DNA of 64,000 nucleotides from CANGYM01 sp044372405 (GCA_044372405.1 JBILRW010000003.1:19565-83564), one strand, 5' to 3'. Positions 43,824-51,869 are shown, counted from the first letter of the stretch. The notes: generated by a model not told the origin, from the letters alone. Numbers and translations: made by a program.

Positions 43824-46787
43824 ATGGCTTTGCGTTCGTTTTTTTTGTCTTTTTTTTGTGTGCTGACGCTCCTTGGGGGCGTTTCGGCCCAGGGGGCCAC
43901 GCTGCGCATCGGGCAACACGAAACATTTATCCGTTTTGTGATCACGTCTCCCCAGGCCGTCACGCACCAGATTCAGGGATCGTCTTTAAGTTTGACTCTG
44001 AAAGATACCCTGGTTACAGACGGGTTGTTAAAGCCATCCTCCGTTGTTTCTATCAAAAATGATAAAGAACAAGACACAACAACGATAACAGTTGCGTTTA
44101 AGGAACCTATTCAAGGCGTCGCCCCCAAAGTCATTGGCAGCCGAAAAATTTTTGACGTTACGCTCGGGGCGGCCTCCCCGCCTGCCGTGGCTGAAGCAGA
44201 AAAGACAGAAGAAAAAACAAAGGCAACGCCACCCTTGCCTGCCCCTGCGCCGGAAACGTCACCGGTTTCAGAAAAATCCCCCATTGTTGAAAAGCCAGCC
44301 TCGGCGGCTCAGGCGCCTTTGACCAACGAAAACGCAACGGTTTCCCTGGTGGCCGGTGATGTTCGTTTTTCGTTTCCTGATGCTAAACCGGTGGGCGTGG
44401 CTGTTTTTCAGCGGGCTGGGTGGCAGTGGATTGTTTTGTCCCACCCTGTGAACCTAACGTCTCTGGAAAAAGAAAAAAACCTGCAGTCGCTGGAAATCAA
44501 AAGCACATATGAGGGGCAAATCATCCGCTTTCAGGCCCCCGAAAATCGAAAGGCCACCGTGTGGTATGAAAAAGGCGCTTGGTTTGTTCATCTGGTCCCC
44601 TCCCCCCCAGAAACCCCGGGTTCATTATCAGAAAGCAGGGATGCCGCTGGATTACACCTGACAATTCCTGGGGCTTCCCCCGTGTTTAAAGTCAAAGATC
44701 CCGTTTTGGGGGATTTTTTGTGGATTGTGACTACGTCGGATCCTGCTGTTGCGGTTAAGGAAGCGAGACAATTTGCCCTGTTATCGCTAGAGCCCACAAC
44801 CGTGGGCGTTGCCCTGTCTTCTTTTCAAGAAACCCTGCCCCTGACCCAGCAGGGGGATACCCTGACGTTGGCCTTAAACGGTGACCGCTCCCTTTTATCC
44901 GTAACACCAGAGGACACCCAGGCCCTGTCAAAACCCAGCCCTCCCGTATCTTTATCAGAAAAGGCCGCCGCGCCGGAAAAAAAAGAGGATGAGTACCTTT
45001 TTAACATTCGTCTGTGGAAACGGGTACCTAAAAATCAATTTTTCTTAGAAAAACAATCGTTGGAGAGACGCATTGCCACGGTCAGGCCGGAAGAAAAACC
45101 CCTGGCTCGCCTCACCCTAGCCCGTTTTTTCTTCGCCCATGATTTTTATACGGAAAGTCATGCCATTCTAAGCGCCATGCTGGCGGATGATCCGGGGTTG
45201 CATGCATCCCGTCCGGTGAAATCTCTGCGGGGGGCAACCCTTTTTATGAATCGACGGTATCAAGAGGCCCGCCAGTCCCTGTTTGAAAGCAACACCCTGG
45301 ATCACCCCGAAGGGAACCTCTGGATGGCCAGTGCCTTTGCGGCGGAAGGACTCTTTAAGGACGCCCAGCCTTTTTTAAAAAACGTTACCGGCATTCCTGA
45401 AACCTATACCCCCGCCATGACCTTGGCCCTTTTGGAGCCTTTGGTGGCGGCGTGGTTAGAAAACGGGGATCAGGATACGGCCAATCTGTACCTGAATCGG
45501 GGGGATAGTCTGGATTATACCCCTGGGCAGCGGGGGCGGCTGGATTTATTAAAGGCAAACCTTTTGCTGGCGTCAAAAAAAGAAGAGGATGCCCGGGCCG
45601 CTTGGACCCGTTTGGCCAAGCATCCCGATCATTTTGTGCGCACCCACGCCGATTACGCCCTATTGGACAGTGAACATCGCGCGGGTATTCTGACCGATGA
45701 CGAAGCGATTTTGGGGTTGGAACGTCTTCGATTCGCCTGGCGCGGGGATGCGTTTGAGCGGAATTTGCTGAATCGCTTGGTGGATTTATACATTAAAAAA
45801 GCCGATTACCGCCAGGCCCTGCAAACCCTGCGTTATTTGGAAAAGCAATACCCTGATACGGAGGACGGCAAAAAAGCCCGCGCCCAGATGCAATCCCTTT
45901 TCGTGGATTTGTATCTGAAAGACAAAGCCGACACGATGCCGCCGTTAACGGCCCTGGCCCTGCTGGATGAGTTTCGTTTTCTAACCCCCGATGATGAAAC
46001 GGGGGATGAGATGATTCGGAAACTGGCGGATCGTCTGGTTTCCGTGGATTTGTTGGACCGCGCGGGGGATTTGCTGACCCACCAGGTGCGGGAGCGTTTA
46101 AATGGCGAAGACAAAAGCCGCGTGGGCATGCGCCTGGCCATGATCCAGCTGCTGAACGATAAACCGGAAAAGGCCATTGAGGCCCTGAATTTATCGGATT
46201 ATCTGTATGTTCCCGTGGCCCTGTTTGAAAAACGCGAACGGCTGCGGGCAGAGGCACAGGTCATGCAAAATCAGCTGGAGGAGGCCCTGCTGACCATCAG
46301 CGATGATACATCCGAAGAGGCCAACCAGATTCGGGCGCATAGTTATTGGAAACAAAAAAATTATACGGCCCTTGTCCCGTTGTTGGAATCCATGATTCAT
46401 CTGAAACCAGGGGCAAAAACAGCATCGGAAGAGGAAGCCCATGCCATTTTAAATTATATCACGGCGCTGGTGCTGGCCAAGGACGATAAGGCCCTGGGGG
46501 AGGCCTTTACCCGCTATGCCCCCGTTTTAAACGGCACCCCCTGGGATGAAGCCTTTCAGGCCCTGAGCAATCCCGATTTAATGGGCAATCCCAAAAATGT
46601 CATGGGTGCGTTTAAGGACATAGGAACCCTGGAAACCCTAATTGACAGTTATCGGAAACAACTGAAAACCGGCAAACTCAGCGATGTTCGGGAAGAGCCA
46701 GAGGCTGGGGCCATCCCCAAAGATCCCAAAGCAGAAAAAAAACCGGAAGAGAAAACCCCAGAAAAAACAGACCCCAAAGTGCCGTAA
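43824..46787 (+). CDS. Large secreted TPR-type repeat protein
   Basis: From ATG 43824 the 987-residue product begins with a signal peptide (MALRSFFLSFFCVLTLLGG, cleavage near SAQGA). A beta-rich N-terminal domain (LRIGQHETFIRFVITSP) resembles AMIN-like modules. A Pro/Lys/Glu linker follows, then from about residue 395 helical repeats of TPR/Sel1 type (LARFFFAHDFYTESHAIL, MNRRYQEARQSLFESN, VDLYIKKADYRQALQTLRYLEKQYPDTEDGKKA). The C-terminus is a low-complexity Lys/Glu/Pro tail. It is likely periplasmic and may scaffold envelope or motility complexes; that is inference. A GTG start at 43779 is possible. A strong bidirectional terminator follows. Confidence 0.82.
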   Translation: MALRSFFLSFFCVLTLLGGVSAQGATLRIGQHETFIRFVITSPQAVTHQIQGSSLSLTLKDTLVTDGLLKPSSVVSIKNDKEQDTTTITVAFKEPIQGVAPKVIGSRKIFDVTLGAASPPAVAEAEKTEEKTKATPPLPAPAPETSPVSEKSPIVEKPASAAQAPLTNENATVSLVAGDVRFSFPDAKPVGVAVFQRAGWQWIVLSHPVNLTSLEKEKNLQSLEIKSTYEGQIIRFQAPENRKATVWYEKGAWFVHLVPSPPETPGSLSESRDAAGLHLTIPGASPVFKVKDPVLGDFLWIVTTSDPAVAVKEARQFALLSLEPTTVGVALSSFQETLPLTQQGDTLTLALNGDRSLLSVTPEDTQALSKPSPPVSLSEKAAAPEKKEDEYLFNIRLWKRVPKNQFFLEKQSLERRIATVRPEEKPLARLTLARFFFAHDFYTESHAILSAMLADDPGLHASRPVKSLRGATLFMNRRYQEARQSLFESNTLDHPEGNLWMASAFAAEGLFKDAQPFLKNVTGIPETYTPAMTLALLEPLVAAWLENGDQDTANLYLNRGDSLDYTPGQRGRLDLLKANLLLASKKEEDARAAWTRLAKHPDHFVRTHADYALLDSEHRAGILTDDEAILGLERLRFAWRGDAFERNLLNRLVDLYIKKADYRQALQTLRYLEKQYPDTEDGKKARAQMQSLFVDLYLKDKADTMPPLTALALLDEFRFLTPDDETGDEMIRKLADRLVSVDLLDRAGDLLTHQVRERLNGEDKSRVGMRLAMIQLLNDKPEKAIEALNLSDYLYVPVALFEKRERLRAEAQVMQNQLEEALLTISDDTSEEANQIRAHSYWKQKNYTALVPLLESMIHLKPGAKTASEEEAHAILNYITALVLAKDDKALGEAFTRYAPVLNGTPWDEAFQALSNPDLMGNPKNVMGAFKDIGTLETLIDSYRKQLKTGKLSDVREEPEAGAIPKDPKAEKKPEEKTPEKTDPKVP

Positions 46788-46821
46788 GGCCCCTTCCTCC
46801 CCTTGAGAGGGAGGAGGGGGC

Positions 46822-46852
46822 AAAAAACCTCCCGAGGGGGAGGGTTTTTTTT
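46822..46852. terminator. Bidirectional rho-independent terminator
   Basis: AAAAAACCTCCC, loop GAGG, then GGGAGGGTTTTTTTT. It has A and T tracts on both sides and sits between the convergent repeat-protein gene and the 118-residue gene, ending transcripts from both. Confidence 0.85.
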
Positions 46853-47207
46853 AGCCTTCGAAGAATAGGATTCCCCGTAGGCGTTGGACTTGGTAAGGGC
46901 GGATGAGAATGAACTGATCGAGAATCTTATAGTCGCACTCATACGCCTCCAACACGGTGAATAAACAACTATAGTCATAAAAATCATTTTTTACATGATA
47001 CAAATGACTGTTGTGTTCGTCAGATAGACTCAGGATTGGCTGATAAACTGCTCTCATTTTATCAAGAGCCCAAGGACTTAACAGCGAAAATATTTCGCTA
47101 AAAGGACCATCATCCTGAGGGCTAGAAGAAAAACGCAGCTTTGCGCGAAGCACCGTTTCAAAGCCAAATGTAATCACCCCGATTTGGATGTTCAACATAA
47201 CAAACAT
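46851..47207 (-). CDS. Unrecognised 118-residue protein
   Basis: I recognise no family. The start ATG 47207 has GAGGT 5 bp upstream. The product (MFVMLNIQIGVITFGFETVL...) is soluble-looking with Tyr/Cys-rich segments (VKNDFYDYSCLFTVLEAYECDYKIL) and ends LRGILFFEG. It has its own terminator overlapping the stop codon. Base composition is A/T-richer than neighbours, and it abuts a region of IS debris, so it may be an acquired accessory gene. A small immunity or regulatory protein is conceivable, but nothing in the sequence proves it. Confidence 0.6.
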   Translation of the reverse strand: MFVMLNIQIGVITFGFETVLRAKLRFSSSPQDDGPFSEIFSLLSPWALDKMRAVYQPILSLSDEHNSHLYHVKNDFYDYSCLFTVLEAYECDYKILDQFILIRPYQVQRLRGILFFEG

Positions 47208-47269
47208 TACCTCAAAAAAACGAAACGAAACGTTTACAAAATGCAGTAGAAGCCCCCGTACTGCTGGTG

Positions 47270-47291
47270 GGCATTTTTTGGGAAAAATGCC
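47270..47291. other. 9-bp stem-loop of unknown role
   Basis: GGCATTTTT (47270-47278) and AAAAATGCC (47283-47291) form a perfect stem with a 4-nt loop in the 511-bp gap 47208-47718. It could be a terminator flank of the adjacent IS debris. The rest of that gap holds an (AT)9 tract and a transposase fragment. Confidence 0.5.
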
Positions 47292-47319
47292 ACGATGCTA
47301 TAGAAACAGATTTAGCCTA

Positions 47320-47337
47320 ATATATATATATATATAT
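47320..47337. repeat. (AT)9 microsatellite
   Basis: Nine AT units lie in non-coding DNA between the 118-residue gene and the transposase remnant. Confidence 0.9.
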
Positions 47338-47387
47338 GTCAAGAATTTTATTTATCATTTATGTCAGGACTTACGCACGTTGATGGT

Positions 47388-47610
47388 TCAAGTCACGAAA
47401 GTGAGAGGGTTATTGAGGATTTTGGTGATAAAGTCGTCGAATAATTTTTCTTTGAGTTGGTAGACGGTGGTTTTGAAGGCATAAGCGGCGCGTTTGAGGA
47501 TGACCCAGGCGAGATTCGCGCAGGCGATATGGTTCCGCTGAGCTCTTGCTTTGCGGCATTGGCACCGCTCCAAGCCCACGAGTTGCTTGGTTTCACGGTG
47601 TGTCTCGTAT
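47388..47610 (-). pseudogene. Transposase C-terminal remnant
   Basis: On the minus strand the translation reads HRETKQLVGLERCQCRKARA then QRNHIACANLAWVILKRAAY, ending TVYQLKEKLFDDFITKILNN. The ERCQxRxxxAQRNHI pattern is the C-terminal end of a DDE transposase seen in IS elements (IS4/IS701-like; exact family not certain). No catalytic part is upstream: the frame runs into DNA shared with the barrel gene on the other strand. The outside edge at about 47362-47376 (TCAGGACTTACGCAC) looks like a surviving IS terminus. It is a decayed insertion. Confidence 0.7.
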
Positions 47611-47718
47611 CCATCAAAAGCAGAAACGCTATACGTCAGAAACCGCCATAAACGCTTTTTTAGTCTTCTTGGGACTACACTCCTAAGAAAACCACAAAAG
47701 AGAGACGGGGTTGGCACC

Positions 47719-48480
47719 ATGAAAAACGTTCGGATTATTGTTCTGGCTTTTTCAATGACAGGAATAATGACACAAACAGCGGGCGCTGAACCTCCGTTGC
47801 AAATGCCTGATCCTGGAAACTGGCGCGGGTCCATCACGGCGGGGCTGGATACAGATATTAAAAGCGATTTGATTGATTCAGGGCGTTGGCAATATCAGAA
47901 TAAAAGTGGGACGGTTTATAATATTTCAACGGATAAAGCGACCTTTAACGATGTTTATGGCAGTACGTTGACAGGGGGTTTTGAGGCTGCTTATGCCGTC
48001 ACCCGTTTTTCTGAGGTCTTCGGACGCGCCTCATACAGCACCGCCAGCGGTGATACGGTTAATCTGGGAAAACTGGGCGACACAACCGTTACAGCGTCCT
48101 TTGATGATTACACGGCCTATGGCGTGGATTTGGGATATCGTTACTTTTTTGATTTGGAAAACACAGGCTTTACGCCCTATTTGGGCGGTGTCGCCGGTAT
48201 GCGTTACGTTCCTGGGTTTGGGGCATCGCTTAGCGCCACTGGGGCAGATTTGGGCAGTGTTAATCTGTTTGATGACAGCTTTGTTCCCAACTTTGGTTTG
48301 GATATTGGTTTTCTTTATCCCTTGAGCCGAAACTTTGCCGTGGGATTTGAAACAGGTCTGTACTACATGATGAAACTAAAAGACGACGACAGTTCCTTCG
48401 CAGGGGGCGGGGTGGACAGCAACGACAGTGCCGACAGGCTGTATGTCCCGGCGCGGCTGAAGGGAACCCTGAAGTTTTAG
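47719..48480 (+). CDS. Outer-membrane beta-barrel protein
   Basis: The 253-residue product has a signal peptide (MKNVRIIVLAFSMTGIMTQTAGA) and then alternating aromatic/hydrophobic strands (VFGRASYSTASGD, TAYGVDLGYRYFFDLENTGFTPYLGGVAGMRYV, NFGLDIGFLYPLSRNFAVGFETGLYYMMKL), ending LKGTLKF with a C-terminal Phe as recognised by BamA. This is the small OmpA/opacity-porin-like barrel class. Function is unknown. An upstream in-frame extension to 47551 runs through IS debris and is rejected. No strong ribosome site is seen. Confidence 0.8.
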   Translation: MKNVRIIVLAFSMTGIMTQTAGAEPPLQMPDPGNWRGSITAGLDTDIKSDLIDSGRWQYQNKSGTVYNISTDKATFNDVYGSTLTGGFEAAYAVTRFSEVFGRASYSTASGDTVNLGKLGDTTVTASFDDYTAYGVDLGYRYFFDLENTGFTPYLGGVAGMRYVPGFGASLSATGADLGSVNLFDDSFVPNFGLDIGFLYPLSRNFAVGFETGLYYMMKLKDDDSSFAGGGVDSNDSADRLYVPARLKGTLKF

Positions 48481-48531
48481 GGCGTTCCCTGATTGCAGGA
48501 TTTTTGTTAGGCTCAGGCCAAACAATAGTCT

Positions 48532-49488
48532 TTGCGGGGGCGCGTTATCTCAGAACACAGCATGATTCAGCGGTATTTTGCGCCCTTGGCCCATGCGTGT
48601 CCCGGGGCCCGTGGTTTACGGGATGATGCGGCGTGTTTAACGCCGCCCCCCGGTTATCAGGTGGTGATTACCACAGATGGGAACATCGGCGGGATCCATT
48701 TTCCCCTGAATGCCCCGCCAGCGGTCATGGCCCACCGCAGTTTGGCAGTGAATTTATCGGATTTGGCCGCCATGGGGGCAAAGCCCTGGGTGTACAGTTT
48801 ATCCTTATCAGCCCCCAAAACATTTTTTCAGGAGCAGACCCTGGCGCCGTTTTGCCGGACACTCTTGGGGCTGCAAAAGCGCTATGACATTGCCCTTAGC
48901 GGCGGTGATACCACTGTTTATGACGGCCCGCCCCACATTCATATTACGGCCCTGGGTGTGGTTCCCATGAGATCTGCCCTGCACCGTGAGGGAGCCAAGG
49001 CGGGGGATGATCTGTATGTTTCCGGCCGCATCGGCGATGCGGGCCATGGGTTATCCCTTTGGCAGCAAGGCGTTCGGGGGAATGATGCGGGTTTAAACCG
49101 TTACCTTTACCCCGCACCGCGTATTGATTTGGGCCTGGCCCTTCGGGGGCTTGCCACAGCGTGTATGGATATTTCCGATGGGTTTGTGGGGGATTTGCAA
49201 CATATTTGCCAGGCCAGCGGCGTCACGGCCCATGTGGATGTGGATGCCATCCCACTCAATCCCCACATACCCTGGGATCAAGCTCTCCGCTGCGGGGATG
49301 ATTACGAACTGCTCTTTACGGCCCCTCCTCAGCACCGAGAGAGGATTCATGCCCTGGGCCAGAGCCTTAACCTGTCCTTAACCCGTGTGGGCTATAGTAC
49401 AGATGTATGCATGATACATGGTTGTGTGGTGTTGAAGAGAGGGGGGTCTGAAGTGAAAATTTCGAACCCCTCTTTTTGCCACTTTTGA
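48532..49488 (+). CDS. thiL: Thiamine-monophosphate kinase
   Basis: ThiL phosphorylates thiamine monophosphate to the pyrophosphate cofactor. The PurM-like protein has MIQRYFAPLA, GLRDDAACL (usual GDDAA), TTDGNIGGIHF, NLSDLAAMGAKP, SGGDTT, DISDGFVGDLQHI and CGDDYELLF, all ThiL landmarks. The start is unclear: TTG 48532 (318 residues) or ATG 48562 (308 residues); neither has a good ribosome site. A terminator-like hairpin with T-run lies inside the last 50 bp of the frame, and the C-terminal ~25 residues look less conserved than the rest. Confidence 0.9.
   Translation: MRGRVISEHSMIQRYFAPLAHACPGARGLRDDAACLTPPPGYQVVITTDGNIGGIHFPLNAPPAVMAHRSLAVNLSDLAAMGAKPWVYSLSLSAPKTFFQEQTLAPFCRTLLGLQKRYDIALSGGDTTVYDGPPHIHITALGVVPMRSALHREGAKAGDDLYVSGRIGDAGHGLSLWQQGVRGNDAGLNRYLYPAPRIDLGLALRGLATACMDISDGFVGDLQHICQASGVTAHVDVDAIPLNPHIPWDQALRCGDDYELLFTAPPQHRERIHALGQSLNLSLTRVGYSTDVCMIHGCVVLKRGGSEVKISNPSFCHF
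49438..49477 (+). terminator. Terminator-like hairpin within the thiL 3' end
   Basis: AGAGGGG (49438-49444) pairs with CCCCTCT (49467-49473), followed by a T5 run. It lies before the thiL stop at 49486. The long loop (22 nt) lowers confidence. Confidence 0.5.
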
Positions 49489-49586
49489 TATTTTAAAAGA
49501 TATTTTTTTAATGAATACTGTTGAGAGGTTTTTTGTTAGGCCTCTGATCCTATATTATTTTCCTTTATATTTTCTTTGCATTCTTT

Positions 49587-50078
49587 ATGCGCCTGATCAT
49601 CGTTGGTTTTTTGGTTTTGATCCTGCTGGGTGTTGGTGGGTACATGGGGTATATGTATTTTGCCAAAAGCATGCCCCCAGCTGCCGTCATTGCCCAAATC
49701 CAAGGAAAGTCCTATCCCCCCGAAGCCAAAGAAGAAACCCCACCCCCGGAGGCCATTGTTGAAGAGGCTGTTTTTCTGAAAATGCCGGTTCTGAACGTTT
49801 CTGTTTTCAACCAGGGTGAAGTGAGTCGCCTGGTGGGGATTCAGGTGGTTTTGGAATTTCCCAAAGAGGCCTCAAAATCCCATGCCGAAACCATCATGCC
49901 CGCGCTGAAGGATGCTATGTTAACGCGGCTGTATCATTTGGCGCGTCTTAATATGCTCCCCACCGAGGGAACCGCCCTTTTCCTGAAAAGGAATATATTG
50001 GATGTCGCCCAAAGTCTGTTGGGTGTAGACAATGTGGCCACAGCCACAGTTTATGCCACCAATGATAATGCGCAGTAG
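49587..50078 (+). CDS. FliL-like flagellar basal-body protein
   Basis: The 163-residue protein has one N-terminal membrane segment (LIIVGFLVLILLGVGGYMGYMYF), a Pro/Glu-rich linker, and a periplasmic domain with LNVSVFNQGEVSRLVGIQVVLEF, ALKDAMLTRLYHLARL and KRNILDVAQSLLG. That architecture matches FliL, a stomatin-like stator-associated protein. Similarity is moderate and no fliM neighbours it, so identity is probable rather than certain. The 98-bp gap after thiL is A/T-rich. It converges with the Smr gene 4 bp away. Confidence 0.6.
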   Translation: MRLIIVGFLVLILLGVGGYMGYMYFAKSMPPAAVIAQIQGKSYPPEAKEETPPPEAIVEEAVFLKMPVLNVSVFNQGEVSRLVGIQVVLEFPKEASKSHAETIMPALKDAMLTRLYHLARLNMLPTEGTALFLKRNILDVAQSLLGVDNVATATVYATNDNAQ

Positions 50079-50082
50079 GGCT

Positions 50083-50505
50083 TTATTTTTTGAGCACCAC
50101 ATAATAGGCTCCCTCTTCCCCATGGCGTCTGGCGGCAGGAGAAAAAGAGGCCACGTAACGGCGGAAATTGGGGAAGGCCATCCATTCCTCAAAGGCCTGC
50201 TTTAGGGTTCTTTCGTGGGGAATGCTGTTTTTTCCCTTACCCGTGATAATCAAAACCAGGCGTTTGTGATCCCCCTGGGCCCTGGCCAGAAATGTTTGTA
50301 ACCGATCATGGGCCTGAATGATGGTCAGGCCGTGCAGATCCAAAACCCCTTCGGGTTCGTACTGGCCCCTCTGAAGACGGCGGGACGAAAGAACACCGGC
50401 CCCCGTATTAAGGATCAGCGGATCCTTTTCATGACCCCAAGAACGCAAAGGCCGCTGTCCCAGGGGGCGTATGGTTTGACGGATATGCTCCCAGGACTCA
50501 TCCAT
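50083..50505 (-). CDS. Smr-domain protein
   Basis: The 140-residue protein has the Smr (MutS-related) domain: LDLHGLTIIQAHDRLQTFL, then LVLIITGKGKNS and a C-terminal YYVVLKK. Smr domains have nicking or RNase activity. In alphaproteobacteria this short form is common, often near mltA or a septum gene; here it follows a DsbA-like gene by 27 bp on the same strand. The exact target is unknown. Confidence 0.88.
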   Translation of the reverse strand: MDESWEHIRQTIRPLGQRPLRSWGHEKDPLILNTGAGVLSSRRLQRGQYEPEGVLDLHGLTIIQAHDRLQTFLARAQGDHKRLVLIITGKGKNSIPHERTLKQAFEEWMAFPNFRRYVASFSPAARRHGEEGAYYVVLKK

Positions 50506-50532
50506 AGCACGTCATCCATGGTGGGGTTGCCG

Positions 50533-51156
50533 CTATTTTTTACCGGTAATCTCCGCAAATTTTTCACGAAGTGCTTCAATGGATAGGGCCCCAACCATTT
50601 TTTCACCGTTGATGAACAGGGTGGGGGTGGATTCAACGCCCAGGATTTTTTCAGCGTCAAGTCGGCTTTGCAGCAGCGCATCTTTTTGCGTTTTATCGGC
50701 CCAGCACGCACTGATGGCATCATCAGAAAGGCCGGCCTGGAGGGTGATTTTTTTCAGCGGCTCCAGATCCCCCCGCGCATTCAGCCATTGTTGCTGGCTG
50801 GCAAAGAGGGTGCCGATATAGGCATCACGGGAAGCCTCCGGGATGCACAGTGACAAAAGGGCGCCGTTTAAGGAAAAGGGATCCCCAGGAAAATGCCGGA
50901 ACACCAGGCGAACCTTGCCCTGTTTGATTTCATTTTCTTTTAAAACAGAAACGGTGTTTTTATAAAAATCGGCACAGTGGCTGCAGGAAAGAGATCCATA
51001 CTCGATGATGGTGATAGGGGCATCGGCCTTTCCTGTCACAATATCCCCCGGGCGATTACCCAGTAGCTCTTCCTTGGTGGGATCAGCCGCGCGGGCGGGC
51101 GTTATGGCCAAAAAAAACAAAACAACAAACAGCAGGGAAACATTTTTGAAACGCAT
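50533..51156 (-). CDS. DsbA-family thiol:disulfide oxidoreductase
   Basis: This 207-residue secreted protein has a signal peptide (NVSLLFVVLFFLAITPARA), the CSHC active site in YGSLSCSHCADFY, and the cis-Pro loop ESTPTLFING. It has a thioredoxin-fold DsbA/BdbD-like domain with a helical insertion. It likely forms or isomerises disulfides in the periplasm, perhaps in cytochrome c or envelope protein maturation. No dsbB is visible. The Smr gene follows. Confidence 0.9.
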   Translation of the reverse strand: MRFKNVSLLFVVLFFLAITPARAADPTKEELLGNRPGDIVTGKADAPITIIEYGSLSCSHCADFYKNTVSVLKENEIKQGKVRLVFRHFPGDPFSLNGALLSLCIPEASRDAYIGTLFASQQQWLNARGDLEPLKKITLQAGLSDDAISACWADKTQKDALLQSRLDAEKILGVESTPTLFINGEKMVGALSIEALREKFAEITGKK

Positions 51157-51215
51157 GGTGGGGGTCTCTGATTATTATGACAGAAGTATTCTTTCATACT
51201 TCTCTCTGGGGTAAA

Positions 51216-51249
51216 ATGCAAGAACGGTATTTATGCAAGAACGGTATTT
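51216..51249 (+). repeat. Perfect 17-bp tandem duplication
   Basis: ATGCAAGAACGGTATTT occurs twice (51216-51232 and 51233-51249) in the 264-bp gap between the DsbA-like gene and tRNA-Leu. Confidence 0.9.
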
Positions 51250-51250
51250 A

Positions 51251-51358
51251 CAGGGTCATTCAATGAAACAATTCAATGAAACCCGTTGAAATCCCAGTTT
51301 TCAGAGGCCAAGATACCCACAAAATCTAGCGTCTTGCCGATTTCATGGAATGACCCTG
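51251..51358. repeat. Inverted repeat with internal tandem duplication
   Basis: CAGGGTCATTC plus AATGAAA at 51251-51268 is matched, reversed, by TTTCATG plus GAATGACCCTG at 51341-51358 (17 of 18). Inside the left arm, ATTCAATGAAAC is duplicated (51258-51269 and 51271-51282). It encodes nothing evident; it could be a small mobile or structured element upstream of the tRNA promoter. Confidence 0.7.
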
Positions 51359-51375
51359 GTTTTTTCACAGAAAAT

Positions 51376-51404
51376 TTGACCGACACCCGAAACCTTGGTA
51401 TAAA
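51376..51404 (+). promoter_or_regulatory. tRNA-Leu promoter
   Basis: TTGACC (51376-51381), 17-bp spacer, TATAAA (51399-51404), ending 16 bp before the tRNA 5' end. Confidence 0.7.
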
Positions 51405-51420
51405 GGCCTCCTTACACAAG

Positions 51421-51506
51421 GCCCCAGTGGTGGAATGGTAGACGCGGCAGACTCAAAATCTGCTACTCGCAAGGGTGTGGGGGTTCAAGTCCCTCCTGGG
51501 GCACCA
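51421..51506 (+). tRNA. tRNA-Leu (anticodon CAA)
   Basis: The 7-bp acceptor stem GCCCCAG/CTGGGGC, anticodon stem GCAGA/TCTGC with loop CTCAAAA (anticodon CAA, reads UUG), a long class II variable arm, T-arm GGGTTCAAGTCCC, and an encoded CCA end at 51504-51506. The 86-nt length fits Leu. A strong promoter precedes it. Confidence 0.95.
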
Positions 51507-51755
51507 TTTTTGGGGCTGAAGCCTCATTGGCCCGATACAGGCCCAGCAACTTAGACCACAAGCGCAGAATCATCCTCCTCCCCCTATCCTATAATCATGG
51601 GCTATGGGTTCTGTAACGGGCGTTTTACTCCCCTAAAAAAATTTAAAAAAAACTCTTGCAACGAGTGTTGTCTGTGAGACGCTTTGAATAATACCAATTC
51701 ACTTTCAAAAAAATACTAATAGTGGTATGGTGTCTCTTTAAAAAGGAGATCTGCC

Positions 51756-51869
51756 ATGGGCAATCGGTATCAGGATTTAGCGGGTGACAAGGAAGCCTTG
51801 AAGGCGGCGATGGAGGAAGCTCAGGGTCTTCCCGGATTTCGTCGGTATCAGGCGGTTTATTTGCGCTAG
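51756..51869 (+). pseudogene. N-terminal stub of an IS630-like transposase
   Basis: An ATG with AAAAAGGAGA 8 bp upstream opens a 37-codon frame, MGNRYQDLAGDKEALKAAME followed by EAQGLPGFRRYQAVYLR, which resembles the N-terminus of IS630-type transposases just before the helix-turn-helix. It stops abruptly next to the dnaA 3' end. TAATACCAATTC at 51689-51700 may be the element's left terminus. Otherwise 51507-51755 shows only A/T-rich DNA and no gene. The family is assigned by resemblance only. Confidence 0.5.

Noticed and set aside
47551..47718. Extending the beta-barrel gene upstream
   Set aside because: The extension crosses transposase debris and would bury the signal peptide internally.
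51216..51358. CRISPR-like array
   Set aside because: Repeats are two-copy, adjacent and of differing sequence, with no spacers and no cas genes in the window.
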